A DNA stretch of 32,360 bases from Clostridia bacterium (lineage in GTDB: Bacteria > Bacillota > Clostridia > TANB77 > CAG-508), in NCBI GenBank assembly GCA_900758165.1, contig CAAEQN010000142.1, forward strand, positions 1 through 32,360, read 5' to 3'. Position numbers and translations under genes: made by a program. The notes below the pieces were generated by a model. That model searched no databases. It was not told where the DNA came from and was given only the letters and a program-made list of their open reading frames with translations. Positions 14,846 to 23,601 of this stretch are shown one piece after another; position 1 is the first letter of the stretch; each line of letters opens with the position of its first letter.

Positions 14846-15834
14846 TAATATATCCACCCCCAACATACTGATTTTGGATACACTTTATGCATTTCTTCCC
14901 ATTGTACAACAAAAGTATCTGCTATTGGATAAACTAATCTTCCCGCAACTGTACCACTTGTTCTATTTGCAAATGTTTCTATAAATATAACTTTACTTCC
15001 AAATATTTTTGCTATATAACACATCGGAACTGCTGTATGTGTTCCTGTTGTTACTATTACTTCTGGTTGATATTTAAAAAAGTAATATAAGCTTATAAAA
15101 CTATTTGCTATAAATTTAAATATATATCTTATAGGATACTTCTTTGTTCCATATATTAAAAAGCTCATTCTGTCTCCATATTTACTTTTTAGGCTTTTAT
15201 CTACTTTTGTATCTTCTGTAACTATATGATAATCATACTTTTTAAATAATGTTTTTAATTGCATTAATTCATTTAAGTGTCCACCTGTGCTTGCTATAAA
15301 TAACACTTTTCTTTTTATCTCTTTTTCTTCATTTTTTTCTGCCAACTTTTTTGGTTTATTTTCTTTATTTTCTTTTATTTGCTTTATTATTAATGCAATT
15401 ATCAATATTAGAATAACTCCAATTAACGCTCCTACTGTATCTAAACAAACATCAGCAAATTCACCACTTCTTCCTGGTATAAATCTTTGATGTAACTCAT
15501 CACTACATGAAAACAAAAATGCAAACATGGTACTTACATCAAATTTATATGCTCTTTGCCATTTAAATGTTTCACTAGCACACATTAAAAGTATTCCTAA
15601 TAGCATATATATTCCAAAATGAGCTAATTTTCTTACAATTGGATTAAATATTTCAATTGTTTGTTGAGTGCTTTTTATTCCAAAAATATTTAATAGAGTG
15701 CTAGTAACTTTTCTACTAGTATTAGAAGAAATTTCTCCATTTTCACTCGAAAAGCTAAATATTTTACAGCACAAAACAATGATACAAATTATTAATATAT
15801 ATCTAATTATATGTTTTAAAATATTTTTATTCAT
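14845..15834 (-). CDS. VanZ-like membrane domain fused to an Alg14/PssD-like glycosyltransferase subunit
   Basis: 329 residues in one uninterrupted frame. Residues about 1-150 are a VanZ-like domain with four predicted membrane segments (about 7-25, 66-86, 98-113, 130-150) and the family motifs FSFSSENGEISS, VRKLAHFGIYMLLG and DELHQRFIPGRSGEFAD. After a Lys/Glu-rich linker (about 153-173), residues about 174-329 form an Alg14/PssD domain beginning KVLFIASTGGHLNELMQL and containing VTTGTHTAVPMCYIAK and FIETFANRTSGT. Alg14-type proteins normally have one short N-terminal anchor; here a whole VanZ domain takes that place. It is followed by its presumed catalytic partner and lies 12 bp after argS. 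The domain calls are secure; the combined function is inferred. Confidence 0.85.
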   Translation of the reverse strand: MNKNILKHIIRYILIICIIVLCCKIFSFSSENGEISSNTSRKVTSTLLNIFGIKSTQQTIEIFNPIVRKLAHFGIYMLLGILLMCASETFKWQRAYKFDVSTMFAFLFSCSDELHQRFIPGRSGEFADVCLDTVGALIGVILILIIALIIKQIKENKENKPKKLAEKNEEKEIKRKVLFIASTGGHLNELMQLKTLFKKYDYHIVTEDTKVDKSLKSKYGDRMSFLIYGTKKYPIRYIFKFIANSFISLYYFFKYQPEVIVTTGTHTAVPMCYIAKIFGSKVIFIETFANRTSGTVAGRLVYPIADTFVVQWEEMHKVYPKSVCWGWIY

Positions 15835-15846
15835 TCAAACATCCTC

Positions 15847-17580
15847 TTACATTTTTTCTGGAACTTGTATTCCTAATAAGTTTAATCCCTTTTCTAATAC
15901 TGTTTGTACCATATATGTTAAGTATAATCTTGCATCTTGGACTTCTTTGTCGTCTGTAATTATATGGCAATTGTTGTAAAAACTACTAAAACTTTGCGCA
16001 AGATTTATTAAATATCTTGCAAGAATTGATGGTTCTTCTTTTACTGTTACACTTTGTAGTATATTATTAAAATTATATAATATATTAATTATATTTTGAG
16101 AATCTTTATCATTTAATTTTTGAGCATTTACATCTTTAATATCCGGTATGTAAGCTGCTTTTTCTAATACACTTTTTGCTCTTACTGTTGTATATTGAAC
16201 ATAAGGGCCTGTCTCTCCATTAAAGTTTAACATTATGTCCCAATCAAATATCTCATCTTTTATTCTGCTATTTGATAAGTCGTTAAATATTACTGCTCCT
16301 ACTCCTACTTTCTTTGCTACATCTTCCTTGTTTTCTAAACTTGGGTTTTTACTTTCTATTATACTTCTACTTTTTTCTATTGCTTCGTTTAATAGATCTT
16401 CTAATTTTATTACTTTTCCTTCTCTTGTTGACATCTTTCCTGTTTTTAATAATACCATTCCAAAAGGAACATGTACTAACCCATTTGTATATTTTTCATC
16501 TAACCCTAGATATTTTGCTGTTGCAAATACTTGTTTAAAATGTAGTATTTGCTCATAAGACGTTACATATATTGCTTTATCAAAGTCATATTTTCTTGCT
16601 CTATACATTATTGCAGCTAAATCCCTTGTTGCATAGGTTGTAGACCCATTTGATTTTATAATTAAGCATGGTGGCATGTTATCATTTAGTTTTACAACTT
16701 TTGCTCCTTCTGAATCTTCAAGTTTTCCTGCATTTTTTAATAGTTCTACAATCTCTGGCATTTTGTCTGAATAGAAGGCTTCTCCATTTAAAGAATCAAA
16801 TTTAACTCCTAAAATTGAATATACTTTTTGAAATTCTTTTAAGCTTAAGTCTCTAAATTTCTTCCAAATTTTTGTGCAATATTCATCTCCATCTTCTAAT
16901 TTTTTGAAGTTGTTTCTGCATTCTTCTAATACGCTTTCATCTTCTTTACACAAATTGTTAATTCTTCTGTAAATTTTAGTTAATTCGTCTATTGGGTTTT
17001 CTTCTATGTTATATTCTTTTCCCCATCTTTTATATCCTTCTATTAATTTTCCAAATTGAGTTCCCCAATCTCCTAGATGATTTATTCCTGTAACATTATA
17101 ACCTAAAAATTTATATATATTATATAGAGCTCCACCTATAACGGTTGAACGTAAATGTCCTATGTGGAATGGCTTTGCTATATTTGGCGCAGAATAGTCT
17201 ATTACAATATTTTTTGATTTTTCTTGTTTTTGACTTCCAAAATTCTCTTTTTCTTTATCAAATTCACTTAAAACTTCTTGTGTTATTGCTTCTTTATCTA
17301 ATTTAAAATTTAGAAATCCATTTATCGCTATTACTTCTAAAATTACGTTTAAATCTTTATTATTTACATTTTCTTTTATATTTGTTGATAGCTTTTCTTG
17401 TAATTCGTTTGCAATTACTACTGGTGATTTTTTTAGTTCTTTTGCTAAAACAAAACAAGGAAATGCATAATCACCATTAGAGGTGTCTTTTGGCACCTCT
17501 ACATTTTCTAATATTTTTTCTTTTTCTAAATTTAAAACTTGAGCAATTTCTTGTGCTATTATTTCTTTAAAGTCTTTCAT
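15847..17580 (-). CDS. argS: Arginyl-tRNA synthetase
   Basis: 577 residues, class I synthetase. N-terminal Add1 domain (about 1-115), signature HIGH at 139-142 in APNIAKPFHIGHLRS, KMSTREG at 382-388 (the arginine enzyme's variant of KMSKS), and a C-terminal helical anticodon-binding domain ending in LGIQVPEKM, the family's usual end. It attaches arginine to tRNA-Arg in the cytoplasm. It is 40 bp after pfkA and probably shares its transcript. No T-box or other leader is visible before it. Confidence 0.97.
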   Translation of the reverse strand: MKDFKEIIAQEIAQVLNLEKEKILENVEVPKDTSNGDYAFPCFVLAKELKKSPVVIANELQEKLSTNIKENVNNKDLNVILEVIAINGFLNFKLDKEAITQEVLSEFDKEKENFGSQKQEKSKNIVIDYSAPNIAKPFHIGHLRSTVIGGALYNIYKFLGYNVTGINHLGDWGTQFGKLIEGYKRWGKEYNIEENPIDELTKIYRRINNLCKEDESVLEECRNNFKKLEDGDEYCTKIWKKFRDLSLKEFQKVYSILGVKFDSLNGEAFYSDKMPEIVELLKNAGKLEDSEGAKVVKLNDNMPPCLIIKSNGSTTYATRDLAAIMYRARKYDFDKAIYVTSYEQILHFKQVFATAKYLGLDEKYTNGLVHVPFGMVLLKTGKMSTREGKVIKLEDLLNEAIEKSRSIIESKNPSLENKEDVAKKVGVGAVIFNDLSNSRIKDEIFDWDIMLNFNGETGPYVQYTTVRAKSVLEKAAYIPDIKDVNAQKLNDKDSQNIINILYNFNNILQSVTVKEEPSILARYLINLAQSFSSFYNNCHIITDDKEVQDARLYLTYMVQTVLEKGLNLLGIQVPEKM

Positions 17581-17620
17581 ATTTTAGTCCTTTCAACTTA
17601 TTTTTATTATTTCTAAAAAA

Positions 17621-18766
17621 CTAATCTCCTAAACAAATTCCTATATCTCTTGCTGTTTTTATTAAATCGTCATCCATTTTTATTTTTCTTATATTGCTTT
17701 GTGGAGTATTTCCAGATACAGCTCCTATCTTTTTATTATCTCCAACTACATCTTCTAAAGTAGCATAATCTAATTTTCCATTTTTTATTACTGCTATTGT
17801 TCCAAACTTACCTTCTAAAGCAAGTTCCATTGCTTTTGCTCCATATTTTGTAGATAAAATTCTATCGTATGCTGTAGGAGTTCCTCCTCTTTGCATATAT
17901 CCAAGTACTGTGCATCTTGATTCAAAGCCAGTTAGCTTTTCTAATTGCTTTGTTACAAATTCTCCAGCTCCACCAAGTTTTGTGTTATCAACGCCTTCAC
18001 CGTTATCTCTTATTTTTTCGATTGATAAAGTACCACCTTTTGGAGTAGCTCCTTCTGCGACAACTATTATACTAAAACGTTTGCCAACTTTAGCTCTTTC
18101 TTGTATTTTTTTAACAGTTTTTTCTAAATCATAAGGTATTTCTGGAATAAGGGCAATATCTGCTCCTCCTGCTATTGCAGACTCTAAAGCAATCCAGCCT
18201 GCATATCTTCCCATTACTTCTAAAACCATTATTCTATGGTGTGTTTCTCCTGTAGTATGAAGTCTATCTAATGCATCTGTAGCGACAGATACTGCAGTAT
18301 TATGTCCAAATGTTATTTCTGTACAAGCAACATCATTATCTATTGTTTTTGGGACACCTATTACATTCAATCCTCTTAAATAAAAATCTCTTGCTGATTT
18401 TTGTGTTCCATCTCCTCCTAATGTGAATATACAGTCAAAACCATCATCTTTTACATTTTGTATACATTTTTCTGATAAGTCTTGATATTCTACTTCTCCA
18501 TTAGGTTTTACAACTTTATAATGAAATACATTTGCATTTATTGAAGAACCAATTATTGAACCTCCTTTTGTGAGTATTCCTGACGCATTTCTGTTTCCAC
18601 TTGTACTTAATTGTATATAATCATTATTTAATAATCCTCTATATCCATCTATAAAGCCATAACATTCGATTCCATTCTCTTCTGCCGTTTTTACAATAGC
18701 TCTTATAACAGCATTAAATCCTGCCGCATCTCCTCCATTTGTTATTATCGCTACTTTTTTTAACAT
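17621..18766 (-). CDS. pfkA: 6-phosphofructokinase
   Basis: 381 residues, longer than the 320-residue E. coli type and in the range of the group III (actinobacterial/clostridial) phosphofructokinases. Motifs: NGGDAAGFNAVIRA (10-23), GGDGT (117-121), PKTIDND (139-145, catalytic D143) and MGRYAGWIAL. The Gly in GGDG is the ATP-type residue, where PPi-dependent enzymes carry Asp, while the Lys in PKTIDND is typical of PPi or mixed-substrate enzymes. ATP is therefore the likely phosphoryl donor. It phosphorylates fructose 6-phosphate in glycolysis. Own promoter upstream; GGAGGG lies 7 nt before the ATG. Confidence 0.93.
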   Translation of the reverse strand: MLKKVAIITNGGDAAGFNAVIRAIVKTAEENGIECYGFIDGYRGLLNNDYIQLSTSGNRNASGILTKGGSIIGSSINANVFHYKVVKPNGEVEYQDLSEKCIQNVKDDGFDCIFTLGGDGTQKSARDFYLRGLNVIGVPKTIDNDVACTEITFGHNTAVSVATDALDRLHTTGETHHRIMVLEVMGRYAGWIALESAIAGGADIALIPEIPYDLEKTVKKIQERAKVGKRFSIIVVAEGATPKGGTLSIEKIRDNGEGVDNTKLGGAGEFVTKQLEKLTGFESRCTVLGYMQRGGTPTAYDRILSTKYGAKAMELALEGKFGTIAVIKNGKLDYATLEDVVGDNKKIGAVSGNTPQSNIRKIKMDDDLIKTARDIGICLGD

Positions 18767-18814
18767 TAATATTCCCTCCTATGTGCTTTAACTTAAATTT
18801 ATCTATTCATGCAT

Positions 18815-18842
18815 ATTATACCAAAAATGCAGAAAAATACAA
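18815..18842 (-). promoter_or_regulatory. Sigma-A promoter of the pfkA operon
   Basis: Minus strand TTGTAT (18842-18837), 16 bp, TATAAT (18820-18815), about 50 bp before the pfkA ATG and touching the 3' end of the preceding gene. It probably drives pfkA-argS-glycosyltransferases-recG. Confidence 0.65.
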
Positions 18843-18846
18843 CAAT

Positions 18847-19416
18847 TTAGTCTAATTTTCTTAATATATCATACCAACTATATACTCTTGTTATATTTTC
18901 TCCTGCTACTTTTCTATTATATGGAGCATCAAAGCATAATACTTTTATTTCTTTATGAATTTCTTCTATATTTTTTGGTGAGTCTTCTATCATTATATCT
19001 ATATTGTTTTCTCTACATATTTTTAATTTTTCTTTTGTAAATATTAATTTGTCATATTCTATATTATTTTCTTTTAACCATTTTTTTACCATTTCTTGCA
19101 TTGTTCCATGTAATTCTTCTGGCAAGCCTTCTTCATCTCTAGCAGTAATTATATATATTTCATTATCTTTTTTTAATTTTTCTATTACTTCTTGAGTAAA
19201 TCTTCTTGGTGGGCATTTTACTGCATATTCTGCTAAATACCTATTCCAATATCTTTCTGCATCATCTTCACTTATATTAAACATTTCATTTTCATTATAT
19301 TTAGAGTTGTCTATTTTATAATCAATATTGTTGCTATAGCAAAATTCTGTAGCAGTATCTATTATTGCATTATACATATCTGTCATTACTCCATCTATAT
19401 CAATTCCAATTTTCAT
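18847..19416 (-). CDS. HAD-family 5'(3')-deoxyribonucleotidase-like protein
   Basis: About 189 residues from the ATG at 19416 (MKIGIDIDGVMTD), 10 bp after the rlmB stop. The HAD motif I DxDGVxxD is at D6/D8; motif II is in YIITARDE and a late acidic motif is IMIEDSPKN. This pattern fits the NT5C-like 5'-nucleotidase family, which removes phosphate from (deoxy)nucleotides, though the substrate cannot be read from sequence. An upstream in-frame start (19491) would run into rlmB and add 25 residues before the Rossmann strand; it is unlikely. The closest ribosome site, GGGAGG, is inside the rlmB end, about 14 nt away, longer than ideal. Last gene of the lepA operon. Confidence 0.78.
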   Translation of the reverse strand: MKIGIDIDGVMTDMYNAIIDTATEFCYSNNIDYKIDNSKYNENEMFNISEDDAERYWNRYLAEYAVKCPPRRFTQEVIEKLKKDNEIYIITARDEEGLPEELHGTMQEMVKKWLKENNIEYDKLIFTKEKLKICRENNIDIMIEDSPKNIEEIHKEIKVLCFDAPYNRKVAGENITRVYSWYDILRKLD

Positions 19417-19426
19417 TTTATTTATT

Positions 19427-20266
19427 TTATCCTCCCATCGTTCTCTGTTTAACCGCTTCATACATAACAATTCCTGCTGAAACAGATGCATTTAGAGATG
19501 TTATTTTACCTTTCATTGGTATCTTTATTAGAAAATCGCAGTTTTCTTTTACTAGTCTACTCATTCCAAATCCTTCATTACCAATGACAATTCCTATTGG
19601 CATTTTAAAATCTTGATTATAATAATATGTATTTGTATTAATATCAGTTCCACAAATCCACAAATCATTTTCTTTCAAATATCTTATTGTTTCTGTAATA
19701 TTATTTACCCTTGCAATTTTCATATGTTCAACAGCCCCTGCTGAAACTTTATTTACAGTACTATTCACTTGTGCAGCTCTTCTTTTTGGAATTATTATTC
19801 CATGAACACCTGCTGTTTCTGCAGTTCTAATTATTGATCCTAGATTATGAGGATCTTCAATTCCATCTAATATTATTATAAATGGATCTTCATTCTTTTC
19901 TTTAGCTAAATTTAATATATCATCTACTTCACAATAATTAAATGGTGGTACAATCGCTATAACACCTTGATTATTATCAGTCTGTGACATACTATTTATT
20001 TTACTTCTTTCAACTTCTGTAACAATAACCTTATGTTCTTTTGCTAATGCTAAAATTTTATTTATTGAACCATGTTTTTCACCTTTAGCAACAAAAATTT
20101 TATTAATATCTCTTCCTGATTCTAAAAGCTCTATTACAGAATTTCTACCTTCAACTTGGTCTTCAAAAATTATTTCCTCTTTTTTATCATTTTCTTTTTT
20201 ATAATTAGCTGTTTTGTTAAAAGATTGTTTTTTATCTTTTTTTACATTATATTTATTATCTTTCAT
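19427..20266 (-). CDS. rlmB: RlmB-type 23S rRNA (guanosine-2'-O) methyltransferase
   Basis: 279 residues. A basic, low-complexity N-terminal tail (1-30), then the substrate-binding domain starting VEGRNSVIELLES, then a SPOUT methyltransferase domain with the three usual motifs: NLGSIIRTAE (141-150), IGNEGFGMSRL (228-238) and IPMKGKITSLNASVS (249-263), which form the knot that binds S-adenosylmethionine. Members of this family modify a conserved G in 23S rRNA; the basic tail may help bind RNA. The start overlaps the end of the mazG-like gene by 11 bp. A tRNA TrmH or a resistance methyltransferase is less likely given the RlmB-like N-terminal domain. Confidence 0.9.
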   Translation of the reverse strand: MKDNKYNVKKDKKQSFNKTANYKKENDKKEEIIFEDQVEGRNSVIELLESGRDINKIFVAKGEKHGSINKILALAKEHKVIVTEVERSKINSMSQTDNNQGVIAIVPPFNYCEVDDILNLAKEKNEDPFIIILDGIEDPHNLGSIIRTAETAGVHGIIIPKRRAAQVNSTVNKVSAGAVEHMKIARVNNITETIRYLKENDLWICGTDINTNTYYYNQDFKMPIGIVIGNEGFGMSRLVKENCDFLIKIPMKGKITSLNASVSAGIVMYEAVKQRTMGG

Positions 20267-20822
20267 TATCTTTTTCCTCTATTCTGTTTGCTTTACCATT
20301 TTTGTCATATCTATAATTTGCTTTTTCTATATTCATTTTTAATATATCGTCTATAGAAATATCTAACATATTTGAAATTTTTAATATATTTTTATATTGT
20401 CTTTTCAAACTTCTTTCTAATTTCTCTTTTTTTATTTCACCTTTGTTATACTTAATATATCTTTTTGCAATAATTCCTGATTGTCTTCCTAATTTTATAG
20501 ATTTTTTTATTAATTTTTCTCTGTCAAAAGAGTGCTTGCTAACATCTATGTCAGAATCTATTTTTTCTATATCTATGTCATTGTTTCTGCATATTAGCGC
20601 CATATACCACATTACATCTCCAAGTTCACCTGTTATTGATTTTAGATCTAGCTCTTTTTCATGAAAATTACCTTTATATAATGGCTTTCTTAATTCCGCA
20701 ACAACTTCTCCCGATTCTTCTAACAACCCCATACATGCAAATCTCATACTTTCTTTGTCTTTATTTGCAATGGTTGGATTTAACCTTTTTAATGCTTCTT
20801 CTTGATATTCTTTTAATTTCAT
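20256..20822 (-). CDS. MazG-like nucleoside triphosphate pyrophosphohydrolase
   Basis: 188 residues. The N-terminal half (1-95) is a MazG-like all-alpha NTP-PPase with the metal-binding motif EExxE at E35, E36, E39 and ExxD at E66, D69. Enzymes of this class hydrolyse (d)NTPs to NMP and pyrophosphate, often house-cleaning damaged nucleotides. The rest (about 100-188) is a Lys/Arg-rich helical extension that I do not recognise. It follows lepA by 11 bp and overlaps rlmB by 11 bp. The nearby HAD nucleotidase could act on the NMP product, which is inference. Confidence 0.85.
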   Translation of the reverse strand: MKLKEYQEEALKRLNPTIANKDKESMRFACMGLLEESGEVVAELRKPLYKGNFHEKELDLKSITGELGDVMWYMALICRNNDIDIEKIDSDIDVSKHSFDREKLIKKSIKLGRQSGIIAKRYIKYNKGEIKKEKLERSLKRQYKNILKISNMLDISIDDILKMNIEKANYRYDKNGKANRIEEKDNER

Positions 20823-20833
20823 ATTTTCTCCTA

Positions 20834-22648
20834 CTAATTTTCATCATCTAATTTCAATACAGATAAAAATGCTTCTTGTGGTATTTCAACATTGCCTATT
20901 TCTCTCATTTTCTTTTTACCGCGTTTTTGTTTTTCAAGAAGTTTCTTTTTCCTTGTTACGTCTCCACCATAACACTTTGCTAAAACATCTTTTCTCATTG
21001 CAGATATTGTTTCTCTTGCTATTATTTTTCCTCCTATTGCAGCTTGAAGTGGTATGGCAAATAACTGTCTTGGTATTACTTCTTTTAACTTTTCTATCAT
21101 TTTTTTACCTCTTTCATAGCTGTTATCCCTATGAACTATAAATGATAGTGCATCTACATTTTCTCCATTTACTAAAATATCTAATTTTACTAAATTAGAA
21201 GGTCTATACTCTTTTAATTCATAATCAAATGAAGCATATCCTTTAGTTTTTGATTTTAATTTATCAAAAAAGTCATATATTATTTCATTAAGTGGAAGTT
21301 CATATACTAATGTAACCCTTGATGAGTCTAAATATTTCATATCTATATATATTCCACGCCTATTTTGGCATATTTCCATTATATTTCCAACATATTCCTT
21401 TGGTGTTAGAATTTCCGCTTGTACAAACGGCTCTTCTATTCTAGATATTTCGTCTGGTTTTGGTAGCTCTGATGGATTATATATTTCCATCAAAGTTCCA
21501 TCTGTTTTATAAACTTTGTATATTACTGATGGTGATGTTGTTATTAAACTTAAATCGAACTCTCTATCTAAACGTTCTTCTATTATTTCCAAATGCAATA
21601 GTCCTAAAAAGCCACACCTAAAGCCAAATCCTAATGCAGCTGATGTTTCTGGTTCATATTCTAACGCAGCATCATTTAATTGTAACTTTTCTAAAGCTAC
21701 TTTTAAGTTTTCGTAATCACTGCCATCAACTGGATACAATCCACAATAAACCATTGGATTTACTTTTTTGTATCCTGGCAATGGTTCTTTTGCTGGATTG
21801 TCTGATAATGTTACAGTATCTCCAACTCTTATATCAGATAAACTCTTTATACTTGCAGCAATATATCCAACTTCTCCTGCTGTTAATTCTTTAGAAGGAG
21901 CATATGAGCCTGGTTCAAAATATCCAACTTCTGTTACTGTAAAGTCTTTTCCTGTTGCCATTAGTTTTATTTTGTCTCCTACTCTTACAGTACCATTTTT
22001 TATTCTTACATAGGCAATAGCACCTTGGTAGTTATCATATATTGAATCAAATATCAATGCTTGAAGTGGCTCTTTTTCGTCCCCTTTTGGAGCTGGCAAA
22101 TCTGTTACTATCCTTTCTAAAACCTCATCAACATTTAACCCTGTTTTAGCTGATATGCATGGTGCATCTTGTGCTGGAATCCCTATTATATCCTCTATTT
22201 CATTTTTTATTTCATCTGGTCTCGCATTTGGTAAATCTACTTTATTTATAACTGGAAGTATCTCTAAATTGTTATCTAGTGCTAAATATACATTTGCTAA
22301 AGTCTGTGCTTCAACTCCTTGACTTGCATCTACTACCAAAATAGCTCCATCACATGCAGCTAAACTTCTAGAAACCTCATAATTAAAGTCTACATGTCCT
22401 GGAGTATCTATTAAATTAAGCTCATATATATTTCCATCTTTAGCTTTATATTTCATTCTTACAGCTTGGGATTTTATTGTAATTCCACGTTCTCTTTCTA
22501 TATCCATGTTGTCTAAAATTTGTTCTTCCATTTCTCTTTTAGATAGAACACCTGTCATTTCTATTAATCTATCAGCTAAAGTAGATTTTCCATGATCTAT
22601 ATGTGCTATTATACTAAAATTTCTGATGAATTTTTTCTTGTCTTCCAT
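20834..22648 (-). CDS. lepA: LepA / elongation factor 4, ribosome-associated GTPase
   Basis: 604 residues, standard length. G1 AHIDHGKST (15-23), the GITIKSQAVRM switch region, G3 DTPGHVDFNYEVSRS, G4 NKVDLPNA, followed by domain II, two ferredoxin-like domains and the LepA-specific C-terminal domain (ETISAMRKDVLAKCYGGDVT). It binds ribosomes and is linked to back-translocation or initiation efficiency. First gene of lepA-mazG-like-rlmB-HAD. A GGAG ribosome site precedes the ATG. Confidence 0.98.
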   Translation of the reverse strand: MEDKKKFIRNFSIIAHIDHGKSTLADRLIEMTGVLSKREMEEQILDNMDIERERGITIKSQAVRMKYKAKDGNIYELNLIDTPGHVDFNYEVSRSLAACDGAILVVDASQGVEAQTLANVYLALDNNLEILPVINKVDLPNARPDEIKNEIEDIIGIPAQDAPCISAKTGLNVDEVLERIVTDLPAPKGDEKEPLQALIFDSIYDNYQGAIAYVRIKNGTVRVGDKIKLMATGKDFTVTEVGYFEPGSYAPSKELTAGEVGYIAASIKSLSDIRVGDTVTLSDNPAKEPLPGYKKVNPMVYCGLYPVDGSDYENLKVALEKLQLNDAALEYEPETSAALGFGFRCGFLGLLHLEIIEERLDREFDLSLITTSPSVIYKVYKTDGTLMEIYNPSELPKPDEISRIEEPFVQAEILTPKEYVGNIMEICQNRRGIYIDMKYLDSSRVTLVYELPLNEIIYDFFDKLKSKTKGYASFDYELKEYRPSNLVKLDILVNGENVDALSFIVHRDNSYERGKKMIEKLKEVIPRQLFAIPLQAAIGGKIIARETISAMRKDVLAKCYGGDVTRKKKLLEKQKRGKKKMREIGNVEIPQEAFLSVLKLDDEN

Positions 22649-22700
22649 TAATTTCTCCTTTTATAATTTGCAATTACTTTTTTGTATAGTAAAAAAATAT

Positions 22701-22729
22701 TATATACGCTAAAAAGCATATAAATTCAA
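22701..22729 (-). promoter_or_regulatory. Candidate promoter of the lepA operon
   Basis: Minus strand TTGAAT (22729-22724), 17 bp, TATATA (22706-22701); an overlapping TATAAT (22704-22699) would give a 19-bp spacer. About 50 bp before lepA. Confidence 0.5.
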
Positions 22730-22785
22730 TTAAATGAAGCATTAAATCAATCTTTATAATTTTCTCCTCATTTTTTGTATTTTTC

Positions 22786-23109
22786 TTATAGTGAATTCCG
22801 TATTTGTATTATTCTAAATATAATTTCAAAAATTATTGCTATGGCCATTATTCCAAATGGATTATTTAAGTATGTAATGTCTCCTATTGCTTTTGGCAAG
22901 TTTGCAAAGTATCTAGTTCCTGTACATAGCGGACAAAATTTTCCTGTAATTTTAAAATAAGGGCATATTCCAAATAGTGGTATTATTTTCTGGATTTGAT
23001 ATGATATTATAGGAAAAAAAATTACATATATAGCTAATATTAAAAAGGTTATATTTATATATATGTAATTTTTCTTTATAGTTTTTATTATTTTATTATA
23101 ACTCTGCAT
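22786..23109 (-). CDS. DUF2752-like small membrane protein
   Basis: 107 residues with two predicted membrane segments (about 15-37 and 83-103) and between them the signature CPYFKITGKFCPLCTGTRYF, close to the C-P-x-C-G-x-T-R pattern of DUF2752 proteins. Function unknown; cysteines on one face of the membrane might bind metal or a lipid. It overlaps the DUF4190-like gene by 14 bp, so the two are co-translated and probably work together. No terminator is obvious before lepA, so some read-through into lepA is possible. Confidence 0.75.
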   Translation of the reverse strand: MQSYNKIIKTIKKNYIYINITFLILAIYVIFFPIISYQIQKIIPLFGICPYFKITGKFCPLCTGTRYFANLPKAIGDITYLNNPFGIMAIAIIFEIIFRIIQIRNSL

Positions 23110-23461
23110 CGTTTTCTAATGTTGTTTTATATTCATTAAGCCAGCTGTTTGCTGAATTCCAGTCTTCTTCATTTAAAAATGTTGATATTTCATTTTGATA
23201 AGTGTTAAGAAAACTTGCAGTTCCTCCAATAGCGGCTCCAAAGACAAATACCCATAATATTATTATAACAAGTGATATTGATGTTAATACTATTCCTGCT
23301 ATTGACATTCCTCTTGGTTCTTTCTTTTTTGACTTTTGTGCTGTATCTACTATTCCTAATATTAATCCTACTGTTGCTGGTATTACAGCTACAAATCCTC
23401 CGCAAGGAATACATGCTACTATTATTGATACAATTCCTAGTACTAATGCTGCTACTCCCAT
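23096..23461 (-). CDS. DUF4190-like small membrane protein
   Basis: 121 residues. A glycine-rich first hydrophobic pair (about 2-40, GVAALVLGIVSIIVACIPCG) and a third segment (about 52-78) with a positive loop between (QKSKKKEPRG), typical of DUF4190 proteins, then an acidic soluble tail (about 85-121, rich in Asn, Glu, Trp). No catalytic motif is visible. A GGGAGG ribosome site lies 8 nt before the ATG, and a fully consensus promoter stands upstream. First of a two-gene unit with the DUF2752-like gene. Confidence 0.75.
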   Translation of the reverse strand: MGVAALVLGIVSIIVACIPCGGFVAVIPATVGLILGIVDTAQKSKKKEPRGMSIAGIVLTSISLVIIILWVFVFGAAIGGTASFLNTYQNEISTFLNEEDWNSANSWLNEYKTTLENDAEL

Positions 23462-23492
23462 TTATAATACCTCCCTTTTTATTTATACAATT

Positions 23493-23521
23493 ATTATACT
23501 TTTTAAGTCAATAATTGTCAA
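23493..23521 (-). promoter_or_regulatory. Consensus sigma-A promoter for the DUF4190/DUF2752 pair
   Basis: Minus strand TTGACA (23521-23516), 17 bp, TATAAT (23498-23493): both hexamers and the spacer match the consensus exactly. Predicted start near 23486, giving a short 25-nt leader. Confidence 0.85.
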
Positions 23522-23543
23522 TATTTTTTATTTTTTAATTTAC

Positions 23544-23572
23544 TTGCAAATTCCTACATATTAATATAAAAT
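23544..23572 (+). promoter_or_regulatory. Candidate promoter of the tsaE operon
   Basis: TTGCAA (23544-23549), 17 bp, TAAAAT (23567-23572), 29 bp before the tsaE ATG and divergent from the preceding promoter. Confidence 0.55.
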
Positions 23573-23601
23573 ATCTATAGATTATTATAGGAGTTTAAAA
23601 T

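Noticed and set aside
23205..23414. 69-residue minus-strand frame inside the DUF4190-like gene
   Set aside because: Arg/Asn/Ser-rich out-of-frame product of the same DNA with no ribosome site.
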